Assembly: GCA_040217175.1 (NCBI GenBank)
Contig: JAVJNT010000001.1
Location: 558,001-622,000 of the forward strand
Origin: Phycisphaerales bacterium
Lineage (GTDB): Bacteria > Planctomycetota > Phycisphaerae > Phycisphaerales > UBA1924
Direction of reading: 5' to 3'
DNA: 64,000 nucleotides
Shown: piece after piece, positions 29,701-37,985 of the stretch
Position numbering within the stretch: position 1 is the first letter of the stretch
Layout: each line of letters starts with the position of its first letter
Made by a program: the position numbers and the translations under genes
Notes under the pieces: model-generated
Database searches by the model: none
What the model saw: the letters and a program-made list of their open reading frames with translations, nothing else
Told to the model about the DNA's origin: nothing

Positions 29701-31142
29701 GGGCCCAGGAAGAGGTAGCCCTGGGGCTCGAGCGCGAAGTGGAAGCTCGAGAGGGCGCCTTCCTGCGCCTCGCGACGCAGATAAATGAGCAGGTTCCGGC
29801 AGCTGACAAGGTGGAGCCTCGAGAACGGAGGATCGCTCAGCAGGTTGTGCGTGGCGAACGACACCAGGTCGCGCACGGGCTGGCGAACGCGGAACATCCC
29901 GGCCCTGTCCAGCCGGTCGAAGTAGGTGTCCCGTCGTGCCTCGCTCACGTTCGACAGGCACGCCTCGGGATAGACCGCGGCGCGAGCCTGCCTGATGGCC
30001 TCCGGGTCGACGTCGGTCGCGAAGACCTGGATGGCGATACCGGCGTCCGACCATCGCTTCTCCCGGTGTTCCAGGAGTGCGATGGCCAGCGAGAAGGCCT
30101 CTTCGCCCGTGGCACAACCCGGCGCCCAGACGCGGATGATGCGCTCGTCCGCGGGCTCGGCCGACGCGGCCTCGAAGATGCGGGGTATGACGCGTTCCGA
30201 CAGCACTTCGAAGGCCTCGGGATCGCGGAAGAAGTCGGTGACGCTGATGTGCACGTCGCGGGCGAGTTCCTGGAGCTCGGTGCGATCCTGCTTGATGAGG
30301 TTGAGATACTCGGAGAGCGTCGTGACGTGACGCAGGCCCATCCGCCGCTGCACGCGCCGGGCGAGGGTGGAACTCTTGTACAAGGTGAGATCGATGCCCA
30401 GCTCGCTGCGGAGCAGCTCGAAGACCCCGTGGAATTCGTCGGGGAGGTCGCCGCCATCTTCGGAGCCATGTCGATCACCCTTCGCGTCGAGTCCTCGTTG
30501 CTCTCTCTCGTCGTCAGCCTCCCCCGACCCGGCTGTTCCGGTGGGCCTGCCGCCGTTGACGTACGGGTGGTCGAGGAACCGTTGGATGGCCTCGGGAATC
30601 TCGTTGATCTCCAGCACGAGATCCGCGACCCCCTGTTCGACCGCGCTTCGAGGCATTCCGTCGTAGGCGGCGCTCCCTGGCTCTTGCGCGATCGTGAAGC
30701 CGCCGGCGGCCTTGATGGCGCGCAGGCCGTTGGTGCCGTCGCTGCCCGTGCCGCTGAGGACCACCCCGATGGCGCTGCGGCCGAAGGAGTCGGCCAGCGA
30801 CCGGAACAGGTAGTCGATCGAGAGCCGGCCGCCCCGCTCGCCCGAGGGCGTGTCGAGCCTAAGCGCGTTGCCCTCGATCGTGATGAAGCGATTCGGCGGG
30901 ATGACGTAGACGCAGCCGGCCTGCACCTCTTCGTCGGGCTGGGCTTCCTTGACCCTGAGCTTCGTCTTCCGCGACAAGAGCTCCGCCATCATGCTCTCGT
31001 GCGTCGGGTCGAGGTGCTGGACGAAGACCCAGGCGACGGGCAGGTCGGGTGGGATCGATTCGAGCAGCGACGAGAACGCGTGGAGGCCACCGGCCGAGGC
31101 GCCCACGCCGACAACGACTCGCTGCGTCATGGTGGTGCCCAT
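26745..31142 (-). CDS. CheB-CheR-PAS-GAF-PAS-HWE kinase with truncated receiver
   Basis: 1465 residues from ATG 31142 (ATG 31130 is an alternative). Order: CheB methylesterase with GASAGGL, FVQHLDP and GTGSDGTNG; CheR methyltransferase with TDFFRDPEAFE near 306 and WAPGCATGEEA near 337; a Glu/Ser-rich coiled coil (about 660-760); PAS; GAF (about 880-1030); PAS; HWE kinase with AELNHRVKNTLASVQAL near 1170 and HEMATNAAKYGALS near 1270; receiver from about 1405 with YVEDNS and LLDIDLNG. The receiver ends early at an amber codon. Such fusions sense signals and phosphorylate response regulators outside chemotaxis. A kinase-like protein is encoded divergently. Confidence 0.93.
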   Translation of the reverse strand: MGTTMTQRVVVGVGASAGGLHAFSSLLESIPPDLPVAWVFVQHLDPTHESMMAELLSRKTKLRVKEAQPDEEVQAGCVYVIPPNRFITIEGNALRLDTPSGERGGRLSIDYLFRSLADSFGRSAIGVVLSGTGSDGTNGLRAIKAAGGFTIAQEPGSAAYDGMPRSAVEQGVADLVLEINEIPEAIQRFLDHPYVNGGRPTGTAGSGEADDEREQRGLDAKGDRHGSEDGGDLPDEFHGVFELLRSELGIDLTLYKSSTLARRVQRRMGLRHVTTLSEYLNLIKQDRTELQELARDVHISVTDFFRDPEAFEVLSERVIPRIFEAASAEPADERIIRVWAPGCATGEEAFSLAIALLEHREKRWSDAGIAIQVFATDVDPEAIRQARAAVYPEACLSNVSEARRDTYFDRLDRAGMFRVRQPVRDLVSFATHNLLSDPPFSRLHLVSCRNLLIYLRREAQEGALSSFHFALEPQGYLFLGPSEALGQAASHFRVIDKRWRIYQRLETQGKQEAPGTPAFLGRRFEPVAMPMPTMQRHQEQRSSELASLRLLAQASTPPSVLINGQHQVVYLHGDLIEFLDLPSGAGGMTLIEMVREEPRTRIRAAVYRASRSRERIVTRGTLHTRGGEQRAYTVTVSPCASTELGDDLLAVTFELGAAPEPDGSTDADIGTVTEELNREVEALRSDLQSTVEELEQTNDALRTSNEESMTMNEELQSTSEELETQSEELRSVNEELITANSLLREKLDELQEAHADIANLLHSTKLPAIFLDHDFCIRRYTPEARKLLSVIESDIGRPIRDLKGVCVDDGMLDDARKVIDGLAPVEKEIQGDDGSWYLRRILPYRTADDRIDGVVITFSQVTRLKELTAGLTAQREQQRAAAEAGVLALREGDFVGLAEHAVNIVARTLGCPMCKVLELTEDRRELLMIAGVGWHDGLVGRATVPNDRGSQAGYTLEAAGPVVVPDLPNETRFSGPALLTDHGVGSGVSVIIFGPGGEPYGVLGVHGTKPRAFDQHQVAFVQQIANVLGGALQRIRVTEDLEESQRKLQAIIDNAPAAIYAKDLQGRFILVNAALGRAVEMDHTKIIGLRDEDLVFDDARAEAYRRNDAEVARSGEAIEFEETVVFKDHTRSFISQKFPLRTTDGSVYAVCGISTDITERKNAEKHLRVVMAELNHRVKNTLASVQALARVTANNAPSMDAFRKAFADRLTSMGVAHSLLTRSDWRGANIRDIITSEVEPRVAASDRLEIEGPELAIRPKSALSLHMAIHEMATNAAKYGALSTPEGRLRIRWRIVTSRETTGVEITWTERGGPTLEASHTEGFGSQMIRDMLAYELQGEVDFDFEPEGLTARIWFPLRHADTDAIVPASLTGASNSNARAGAARRKEKRAASETPAKIGADNSSERLLYVEDNSVIARSMTIFLRDLGFEVVGPIATLDGAMNAVAENTLDVALLDIDLNGERV

Positions 31143-31383
31143 AGGAGGTTGACGATACGCGAGGGAACCCGTACAAGAGCGCGGCGCACCGGTCACAGGA
31201 GCCAGAAGCTCCGGACGGGATGCGACCCATGTACGTGGTGTCCCTGCTGGCATAAGAGACCTCACTGACTCAAATCGCCCTCGGTTCCGGAGCGTGGAGC
31301 GGGACGATCTAGGATGTCCCCTCGAAGCCATTCGCGACGCTTTACTAGTGTGATCCCGGTGGCATGACGGAAGGGGGTGCCAG

Positions 31384-32040
31384 TTGGACGCGAGGACCCT
31401 GATCGAAGCCAAGGCGTCGGCCCTTGACGAACAAGTTGAGGCCCGTGTGCAACTGCTGGAGCGTTGGACTTCGGCGGTCCGCCATGAGTTGGGCAACGTG
31501 CTCTATCCGAGCCGAAGCTTGCTCGAGAGGGCGTCGAACTCGCCCGGCCCGGCATCCGAGATCGCCGCCCGGATCGGTGATCTGATGGAGAGCATTGATC
31601 ACAATCGGGCCTCGTTGGCCTGCGTCCGACCGGTGTCGAACGATGCGTCCAGCGGTGCGACCATCGTCGGCGAGTGGTGGGGCCGGACTCGACACCTGCT
31701 CCACGCCGTCGTGGGGCGGCAGGTGCGGTGCACGGGGCCGCACGAGTGCGACCACGCCCTGCCGGCAACCGACAGTGGCCTGACGGCGCTCGCGCTGCCC
31801 ATCTTCGTGGCGCTCGACCTAGCAGCAGGCGACGGCGGCATCGAATCGGTCGTGGTCGACGCGCCGCGCGGCGAGCTCGCGCTGCGCATCGAAGCCGCCG
31901 CCACGGGCCTCGATCGCTTGGCGTTGCCCAGCAGGGTCTACGCGGTGGCGGCCGTGCTTGGGTGCGAAGTGACCAGCGAAACTCGGACCGGCACCTGGAC
32001 GGCCCGCGCACGCTGGGATGGCCCTGCCGATCCAATGTGA
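31384..32040 (+). CDS. Histidine-kinase-like protein
   Basis: 218 residues from a TTG at 31384 with AAGGGGG upstream. Residues 20-75 look like a DHp dimerisation helix with the possible phospho-acceptor His in SAVRHELGNVLYPSRSLLER. The rest is alpha/beta, like a degenerate HATPase (ALALPIFVALDLA, GELALRIEAAATG), without clear N and G boxes. It could be a histidine phosphotransferase of the ChpT type. Divergent from the CheB-CheR kinase (241-bp shared region), so both may belong to one signalling pathway. Confidence 0.65.
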   Translation: MDARTLIEAKASALDEQVEARVQLLERWTSAVRHELGNVLYPSRSLLERASNSPGPASEIAARIGDLMESIDHNRASLACVRPVSNDASSGATIVGEWWGRTRHLLHAVVGRQVRCTGPHECDHALPATDSGLTALALPIFVALDLAAGDGGIESVVVDAPRGELALRIEAAATGLDRLALPSRVYAVAAVLGCEVTSETRTGTWTARARWDGPADPM

Positions 32041-32233
32041 GATCCAACCGCGCAGACTTGCCGGTCGTGGATGATCGAACTCCGAGCGGCGTTCGTGTCC
32101 GTTCGTTGCTGCCCCTCGCTATTCGGGAAGCCGAATCAAGTTCGTTGCATTGCCTCCGTCCCAGAACCCAGCATCCCCGGGCCATCCCTCTCGTCCCATA
32201 GAAAAGCCGCCCTGGCGCCCCCAGGAAGCGTTG

Positions 32234-32680
32234 ATGCTCGAGGATCAGTCGTTGATTGTCGAGCATCGGTCGTTCATGGAGCTCCATCAAGAGCTGATCG
32301 TCGAGCATCAGGAGCTGATGGAGGACGATCAGGAGTTCGTGGCGGACGATCAGTCGTTGGTGAAGGCCGATCAGGAGCTGATAGAGGCCGATCAAGAGCC
32401 GATGGACGTCCATCAGTCGTTCATGGAGCTTCATCAGGAGCCCATGGCGCTTGCAAGAGAGCCCCGCCGACGAACGAGGAAACACCCACGGAGCCCCTGC
32501 CGCGTCGGTCGTTCTCGGAACCGTGAACGCGACCGCGATCACTCCAGCCGCTCGAGCCGCTCGCACACCGACTCGATCACGCTGACACGGGCGAACCGCT
32601 TGTCGTTGGCGGGAACCAGGTGCCAGTGCGAGATCTCCGTGCTCGTGCGTGCGATCATCTCGTTGGCGGCGGCCTTGTAG
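32234..32680 (+). CDS. Candidate heptad-repeat protein from array 2
   Basis: ATG at 32234 with AGGAA 7 nt upstream, the best start signal of the three arrays. After MLE, ten heptads follow of the type HQELIVE, DQSLVKA, HQSFMEL (position 2 mostly Gln, 4 and 5 hydrophobic), able to form an acidic amphipathic helix. The next 70 or so codons are Arg/Ser-rich and from 32539 run antisense to the PPK2 gene, so the real C-terminus is doubtful. No homologous domain is known to me. Confidence 0.4.
   Translation: MLEDQSLIVEHRSFMELHQELIVEHQELMEDDQEFVADDQSLVKADQELIEADQEPMDVHQSFMELHQEPMALAREPRRRTRKHPRSPCRVGRSRNRERDRDHSSRSSRSHTDSITLTRANRLSLAGTRCQCEISVLVRAIISLAAAL
32243..32452 (+). repeat. 21-bp tandem array 2 (10 units)
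   Basis: Ten contiguous 21-bp units. The first 12 bases vary little (CATCAGGAGCTG, GATCAGTCGTTG); the last nine vary strongly (ATGGAGGAC, ATCGTCGAG, GTGAAGGCC, ATGGACGTC). The sequence is unrelated to arrays 1 and 3, but period and architecture match. It fills the 500-bp gap between two convergent genes. On the minus strand it reads LLIGLHQ-type heptads. Confidence 0.9.
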
Positions 32681-34020
32681 TCGTCCCAGCGCAGCCGGTT
32701 GCGGTGGTCTTCGTCGGTGAGCTTGTACTTCTTGTAGCCGGTCCGGGATCGAAGCTCGAAACGCTTCGCCTGCGTGTCTCGATCGATGTGCAGCCAGAAC
32801 TTCATGACGACCAAGCTACGCTCGGCGAGCTGGTCCTCGAAGTCGTTGATCTCCTCGTACGCCCGGCGCCACTCGGTCGCCGAGGCCAGGCCCTCGACGC
32901 GCTCGACCAACACGCGGCCGTACCAGCTGCGGTCGAAGATCGCCATGCGTCCGTTGGCGGGGACGTCGCGCCAGAATCGCCAGAGGTAGTGCCGTGCGAG
33001 CTCTTCCTCGTTCGGCGCACCCGTCGAGATGACGTGGTAGTCGCGGACGGGCAGCGGCCGGATGAGCCGACGGATCGCCCCGCCCTTGCCGGCCGCGTCC
33101 CAGCCCTCGAACACGATGACCGGAGATCGACCTCCGCGCAGGCCACGGACGAGCCGGGCCAGCCGGGCCTGTGCCTCGCCGAGGCGATCCTTGTACTCGT
33201 CCCGCTCGAGCGATTGGCCGAGGTCGACCGCATCGAGCGGGCTGCGCTGCGGCGCGGTCAGCGTCGTGGGCTCGGACTCGGTGACAGCCGGCTCGGACGC
33301 CGCCGGGCCTGCAGCATCCAGCCGGGCCCGCACCGCCGACGCGATGGTCTCGCCGATCGTCAGGTCGCGATAGTCCTCGTCGACGCCCTCGATGATGTGC
33401 CATGGGGCGGTGCTGCGGTCGGTCAGGCGGACGTACCGCTCGACGATCGGCATCACCCGATCGTGGTCCTTCAACAGGGCGCGGTCGACGTCGTCGACCT
33501 GCCACGACAGAGCAGGATCGGCGTCGGCCCGCTCGATCCGATTGCGTAGCTCGTTGCGCGGCAGGTGGAGCCAGAACTTGAGCACCAGCGAGCCATCGTC
33601 CGTAAGCGCCCGCTCGAACCGCACGGCGTGGCTCACCCGGCGCTCGTACTCGAGGTCATCGATGGTGCCGGCGATCCTCGCATCGAGGATGTGCCGTGCC
33701 CAGCCGCCCATGTAGAGCCCGATGCACCCCCGCCGCGGCAAGACGCGCCAGTACCGCCAGAAACGCGGCCTGGCCGCTTCCTCGCTGGAAGGCTCGACGA
33801 AGACCTCGGTCTTGAGGTGCCGTGCATCCATCCATTCGTTGAGCAGGTCGACGACGCTGTTGCAGCCGAGGCGATCGTCGCCCGCGATCAAGATGAGAAC
33901 GGAGAAGTCGGCATCCCTCAGATCGAACTGGGCGTTGAGCAGGTCGACCCGGAGCCCGGGGACGCGCTTCTTGAAGACGTCCTTGTCGACCGTGCTGCCG
34001 GTTTCTGCATTCTCGAACAT
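32539..34020 (-). CDS. pap: Two-domain PPK2, polyphosphate:AMP phosphotransferase
   Basis: 493 residues made of two PPK2 domains. The C-terminal one (about 270-490) has an intact Walker A FEGWDAAGKGG near 306, IFDRSWYGRVLVERV and KFWLHIDRDTQAKRF. The N-terminal one keeps the fold (FWRYWRVLPRRGCIGLYMGGW) but its P-loop is replaced by IAGDDRLGCNS. This is the class II arrangement that makes ADP from AMP and polyphosphate. PPK1, which makes polyphosphate, is encoded at 44659. Convergent with array 2; divergent from the SDR gene. Confidence 0.93.
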   Translation of the reverse strand: MFENAETGSTVDKDVFKKRVPGLRVDLLNAQFDLRDADFSVLILIAGDDRLGCNSVVDLLNEWMDARHLKTEVFVEPSSEEAARPRFWRYWRVLPRRGCIGLYMGGWARHILDARIAGTIDDLEYERRVSHAVRFERALTDDGSLVLKFWLHLPRNELRNRIERADADPALSWQVDDVDRALLKDHDRVMPIVERYVRLTDRSTAPWHIIEGVDEDYRDLTIGETIASAVRARLDAAGPAASEPAVTESEPTTLTAPQRSPLDAVDLGQSLERDEYKDRLGEAQARLARLVRGLRGGRSPVIVFEGWDAAGKGGAIRRLIRPLPVRDYHVISTGAPNEEELARHYLWRFWRDVPANGRMAIFDRSWYGRVLVERVEGLASATEWRRAYEEINDFEDQLAERSLVVMKFWLHIDRDTQAKRFELRSRTGYKKYKLTDEDHRNRLRWDDYKAAANEMIARTSTEISHWHLVPANDKRFARVSVIESVCERLERLE

Positions 34021-34120
34021 AGGGCTCCCCGGGGCTCTCGTAGTCTACCGGAGCCACGTCGGTCGAGCCGTGCCACGCCAGCGTGGTACCATCGCGGTCC
34101 ACACCAGAGAGTGCAACTGC

Positions 34121-35086
34121 ATGCCGTCCGACACGCCCCCAACGAGCGCCCGAAGCGAGGCCCCACGCCGCCTGCTCATCACCGGCATCGCCGGCTTCCT
34201 GGGCGCGCACGTGGCTCGAGTTGCCACCGGCGCGGGCTGGGACGTCGTTGGCGTCACGCGAGCCTCCTCGACGCCGTATCCACACCTGACGATTGACCTC
34301 GCCGAGGACGACGCGGCGCGCGATGCCATCGAGCGACTCGCTCCGCATGCGGTGATCCATTGCGCCGCAAACGCGCGCACCAACGAGTGCGAGCGGTTCC
34401 CCGAGCTCGCCGAACGCGACAACGTGCTGGCGACCCGGCTGCTGGCCGAGGCGTGTGTTGACGACAGAAGTGCCACACCGATGGTCGTGTGCTCGACGGA
34501 CCTGGTCTTCGACGGCGAGCGGCCCGGCGGGATGTACGCCGAGAGTGACGAGCCCAACCCGATCAACGCGTACGGACGCAGCAAGCTGTCGATGGAGCGG
34601 ATGCTGCGCGAGATCGGCTCGCACGCCGTCGTCGCACGCTTGCCGCTGCTCTTCGGCCCCCCCGCTGCCGAGAACGCCCGGGGCTGTTTCCTCTCCGCGT
34701 GGGCCGAGCACCTACGCGGCGGCGAGGAACTCGTCTTGTTCACCAACGAATGGCGCACGCCCCTGAGTGCCCGCGACGCGGCACGGGGGCTGCTCGCGTG
34801 CCTTGAACACGGCGAAGCGGGCGAGACCTACCACGTCGCTGGCGCCGAGCGCGTCGACCGGTACGTGCTCGGCACTCGCTTCGCCGCCCATGCCGCTGGC
34901 TCGCTCGGATTCGACGCCACCTTGATCAAGCCCGGCGTCCAGAGCGACGTACCGATGCCCGCGCCCCGCGCCAAGGACGTCTCGCTCGACACCGGGCGCG
35001 CGCGAAGCGGCCTGGGCTTCGAACCCAGGCCGCTCGACAAGGAACTGCAATGGACGGCCGGCGTCATGGCCGGCCAGCCGGCTTAG
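34121..35086 (+). CDS. RmlD-like SDR family NAD(P)-dependent protein
   Basis: 321 residues, ATG at 34121 with AGAGAG upstream and TACCAT at 34087-34092. Rossmann motif LLITGIAGFLGAHVA, then VIHCAANARTNEC, VVCSTDLVFDGERPGG and the active-site YGRSK. Resembles dTDP-4-dehydrorhamnose reductase and related sugar-nucleotide reductases; the substrate is not defined. It ends in a 4-bp overlap with the convergent secreted-protein gene. Confidence 0.85.
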   Translation: MPSDTPPTSARSEAPRRLLITGIAGFLGAHVARVATGAGWDVVGVTRASSTPYPHLTIDLAEDDAARDAIERLAPHAVIHCAANARTNECERFPELAERDNVLATRLLAEACVDDRSATPMVVCSTDLVFDGERPGGMYAESDEPNPINAYGRSKLSMERMLREIGSHAVVARLPLLFGPPAAENARGCFLSAWAEHLRGGEELVLFTNEWRTPLSARDAARGLLACLEHGEAGETYHVAGAERVDRYVLGTRFAAHAAGSLGFDATLIKPGVQSDVPMPAPRAKDVSLDTGRARSGLGFEPRPLDKELQWTAGVMAGQPA

Positions 35087-37788
35087 CCGCAGCCGACGGT
35101 AAACGCGTTCTGGAACGCCAGGAAGTCGAAGAGGGTCAGCGAGCCGTCGCCGTCGAAGTCGGCCTCGGGGCTGCCCATGTCGAAGAGGTTCTGGAAGGCC
35201 AGGAAGTCAAAGATCGTCAGCGAGCAATCGCCATCGATGTCGGGCAGGCAGGTGTTGCGCAGCTCGACGCTCGTGCCAGTGTAGAACAGGCGCCAGCGCT
35301 GGTTGCTGCCGGCGACCGGTGGCACGAGCGTGTCGAACTCGCCCGTCACCGAACTACCGCTGATGACGACGAAGTTCTCGCACACGTCGGGCGTGAATCC
35401 ATCGAACAGCGATGCGTCCAGCGTGCCGTCGACCGTGATCACCGCTGTACCGGCAATGCGGTCGAAATTCGTGTCGAGGCGTCCGCCGAGCTGGATCTCG
35501 ACGACCGTCGAGTCGGTCATCTCGACCGTGCCCGTGTGCTGGAACACGCCGATGTCTCCCGCGGCTGCGCCCGCCTTGCCTGGCGATACCCGGCCGCGAA
35601 AAACGAAGTTGCCATTGACGATGCCGTTTCCGGTGAGGGCCATCGTCGGCTCAAGCGTCGTCGTCAGTCCGCCAACTGAGTGGATGAACTGGGCCCGACC
35701 AATGACGGTCGTGGGTTCAGTTCCGTTCAGCAGGATCTCGCCGTCACCGTCGATGCTGCTCGTCTCGTTCATGAGCAAACGGGTAGCCGAGGTCGAACCA
35801 TTACGGTTGATGATGATCGTACCATCCATCGTAATGTCACCGCTGATGAACATGTCGCGGCCGTTCTCGATCTCGACGTCTCCGGTCACGCGCTCGACGT
35901 CATCGAGCGTTCCCGCGCCGCCGGCGATCTCGAACAAGCCGCCCGTCGTATCGATCTCGCCACCGACGATCGTGCTGATCAGCCGAACCTCGCCATCGAC
36001 GATCTCGATGAGCCCGTCCGGACCTTGATTTACCGGCGTCTGCACTCGCAGCTTTCCGCCGCCGTCGACCTGGATCAAGTTGTTGTTGGTCTTGGGCGTA
36101 CCGATGATGGCAAGCTCGCGTCCGTCGACATCGGCGATGATCGACCCGTCGTTGATGATGGTGGCGTTGACCTGGCCCGAGCCGCGGACCGTCACGGTTT
36201 CGGCGAGCGTCGTCGTGAGACTGCCAACGGCGTCGACCAACTGGGCCCGGCCGAATGCCGTGGGTGAGCTGTCATTCAGGAAGACGGTCATGTTGCCGTC
36301 CAGCGTGCCCGACGTCCCGAACAGCAGCCGCGACGGAGACGTGCTGCCGTTGCGATTGACGATGATCGTCCCGTCCATGGTCAGGCCGCCGCGGACGAAC
36401 AGGTCGCGGCCGTTCTCGATCTCGATGTCGCCGGTCACGCGCGCGACGTCTTCGAGCGTCCCCGCACCGCCGGCGATCTCGAACAAGCCGCCCGTCGTGT
36501 CGATCTCGCCCCCGACGATTGTGCTGATCAGCCGAACTTCGCCGTCGACGATCTCGATGAGCCCGTCCGGGCCTTGATTTACGGGAGTTTGCAGGCGCAG
36601 CTTGCCCCCGCCGTCGACCTGGATCAGGTTGTTGTTGGTCTTGGGCGTGCCGATGATGGCAAGCTCGCGGCCGGCCACGTCGGCGCTGATCGTGCCATCG
36701 TTGATGATGGTGGCGTTCACCTGGCCCGAGCCACGGACGGTCACGTTTTCGGCGAGCGTCGTCGTCAGACCGCCGACGGTGTCGATCAACTGTGCCCGTC
36801 CGACGGCCGTGGGCGAACTGTCGTTCAAGAAGACGGTCATGTTGCCGTCCAGCGTGCCCGACGTGCCGAACAGCAGCCGCGTCGGAGACGTGCTGCCGTT
36901 GCGATTCACGATGACCGTCCCGTCCATCGTCAGGCCGCCGCGGATGAACAGGTCGCGGCCGTTCTCGATCTCGATGTCGCCGGTCACCATCGAGACGTCG
37001 GTGAGCGTGCCGGTACCTGCGCGGATCTCGAAGAGGCCGGCGGACGAGTCGATCTCGCCACCGATGATCGTGCTGATCAGCCGGATCTCGCCGCCATCGG
37101 CCACCATGCGGCCGGTCGTGCCCTGATCGACAATGGCCGCCAATCGCAGCAGGCCGCCGTCGACGGCCTCCATCAGGCCGTTGTTGTTCTTGTCCGGGCC
37201 GATGATGGCCAGTTCGCGGCCGGCGACGTCGGCGCTGATCGTGCCGTCGTTGGTCAGTACGAGGTTTACCTGGCCCGAGCCCCGCAGCGTCAGGTCGGGA
37301 TTCAGCGTCGTCGACAACCCACCGATGAGGTCCACCAGTTGTGCCCGGCCGACTGCGGTGGGCGACGAATCGTTCAACACGATCTGGCCCGAACCGTTGA
37401 TGAGCAGATCGGGCTCGCCGATGAGCAGCCGGCTCGGGCTGGTGCTCCCGACGTCGTTGACGATCACCGTGCCGTTGATCACCACGTCCGGACCGTTCAG
37501 GAAGAGATCTCGGCCGTTGCCGATCGCCACCGTGCCATTGGGATTGGTGAACCGGAAGCCGTTGATCTGCGGGGCGGCGCCCGAGCCGATGGTGATCGTG
37601 TAGGCGCCCGGCAGCCCGATGACGGCGACCTGACCCGACGTCAGCGGGACCGTCATCGGGTTCCAGTTGGTCGCGTCGTGCCAGATGCCGCCGGCCGCGT
37701 TGTCCCACTCGATGTCTTGGGCCACCGCGCTGCAAACCGTGCCCGCAACCGCGCACAACACCGACGCCAAGCTCAGCGTGCTCTTCAT
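35083..37788 (-). CDS. Large secreted repeat protein with GC-type dockerin tail
   Basis: 901 residues, ATG at 37788 with GGGAGGGAG upstream and a signal peptide ending near TVCSAVAQ. After an autotransporter-like start (WDNAAGGIWHDATNWNP), the protein consists of tandem 183-residue repeats, each with RDLFIRGGLTMDGTVIVN, LNDSSPTAVGRAQL and GRELAIIG. This suggests a parallel beta-helix. The C-terminus has DIDGDCSLTIFDFLAFQN and DFDGDGSLTLFDFLAFQN, two EF-hand-like loops, and ends VGCG. Probably a surface or released fibre; ligand unknown. Confidence 0.92.
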   Translation of the reverse strand: MKSTLSLASVLCAVAGTVCSAVAQDIEWDNAAGGIWHDATNWNPMTVPLTSGQVAVIGLPGAYTITIGSGAAPQINGFRFTNPNGTVAIGNGRDLFLNGPDVVINGTVIVNDVGSTSPSRLLIGEPDLLINGSGQIVLNDSSPTAVGRAQLVDLIGGLSTTLNPDLTLRGSGQVNLVLTNDGTISADVAGRELAIIGPDKNNNGLMEAVDGGLLRLAAIVDQGTTGRMVADGGEIRLISTIIGGEIDSSAGLFEIRAGTGTLTDVSMVTGDIEIENGRDLFIRGGLTMDGTVIVNRNGSTSPTRLLFGTSGTLDGNMTVFLNDSSPTAVGRAQLIDTVGGLTTTLAENVTVRGSGQVNATIINDGTISADVAGRELAIIGTPKTNNNLIQVDGGGKLRLQTPVNQGPDGLIEIVDGEVRLISTIVGGEIDTTGGLFEIAGGAGTLEDVARVTGDIEIENGRDLFVRGGLTMDGTIIVNRNGSTSPSRLLFGTSGTLDGNMTVFLNDSSPTAFGRAQLVDAVGSLTTTLAETVTVRGSGQVNATIINDGSIIADVDGRELAIIGTPKTNNNLIQVDGGGKLRVQTPVNQGPDGLIEIVDGEVRLISTIVGGEIDTTGGLFEIAGGAGTLDDVERVTGDVEIENGRDMFISGDITMDGTIIINRNGSTSATRLLMNETSSIDGDGEILLNGTEPTTVIGRAQFIHSVGGLTTTLEPTMALTGNGIVNGNFVFRGRVSPGKAGAAAGDIGVFQHTGTVEMTDSTVVEIQLGGRLDTNFDRIAGTAVITVDGTLDASLFDGFTPDVCENFVVISGSSVTGEFDTLVPPVAGSNQRWRLFYTGTSVELRNTCLPDIDGDCSLTIFDFLAFQNLFDMGSPEADFDGDGSLTLFDFLAFQNAFTVGCG
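35690..37450 (-). repeat. 549-bp tandem repeats inside the secreted protein gene
   Basis: The sequence GTTCTCGATCTCGA recurs at 35863, 36412 and 36961, exactly 549 bp apart (183 codons). The two middle copies are nearly identical over long stretches; the outermost are more diverged. The pattern suggests recent duplication or gene conversion. Confidence 0.9.
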
Positions 37789-37985
37789 CGCTCCCTCCCG
37801 TGATGGACCTGTCCGATCTCTCTCAGCCGGGGCCGTCGGCGAGGCCGGCTCGAAACCCCCTGCAGGAGCATCATTAGAACGCGGCGCAGCGTGTTCCAGC
37901 GCGACAATGTCGTGCGAGCAGGCTTTTCGGACGCCGCTACGCCGGATTCGTGCCAGCTCTGTGAAGATAGCGAAGCTTCGATCGC

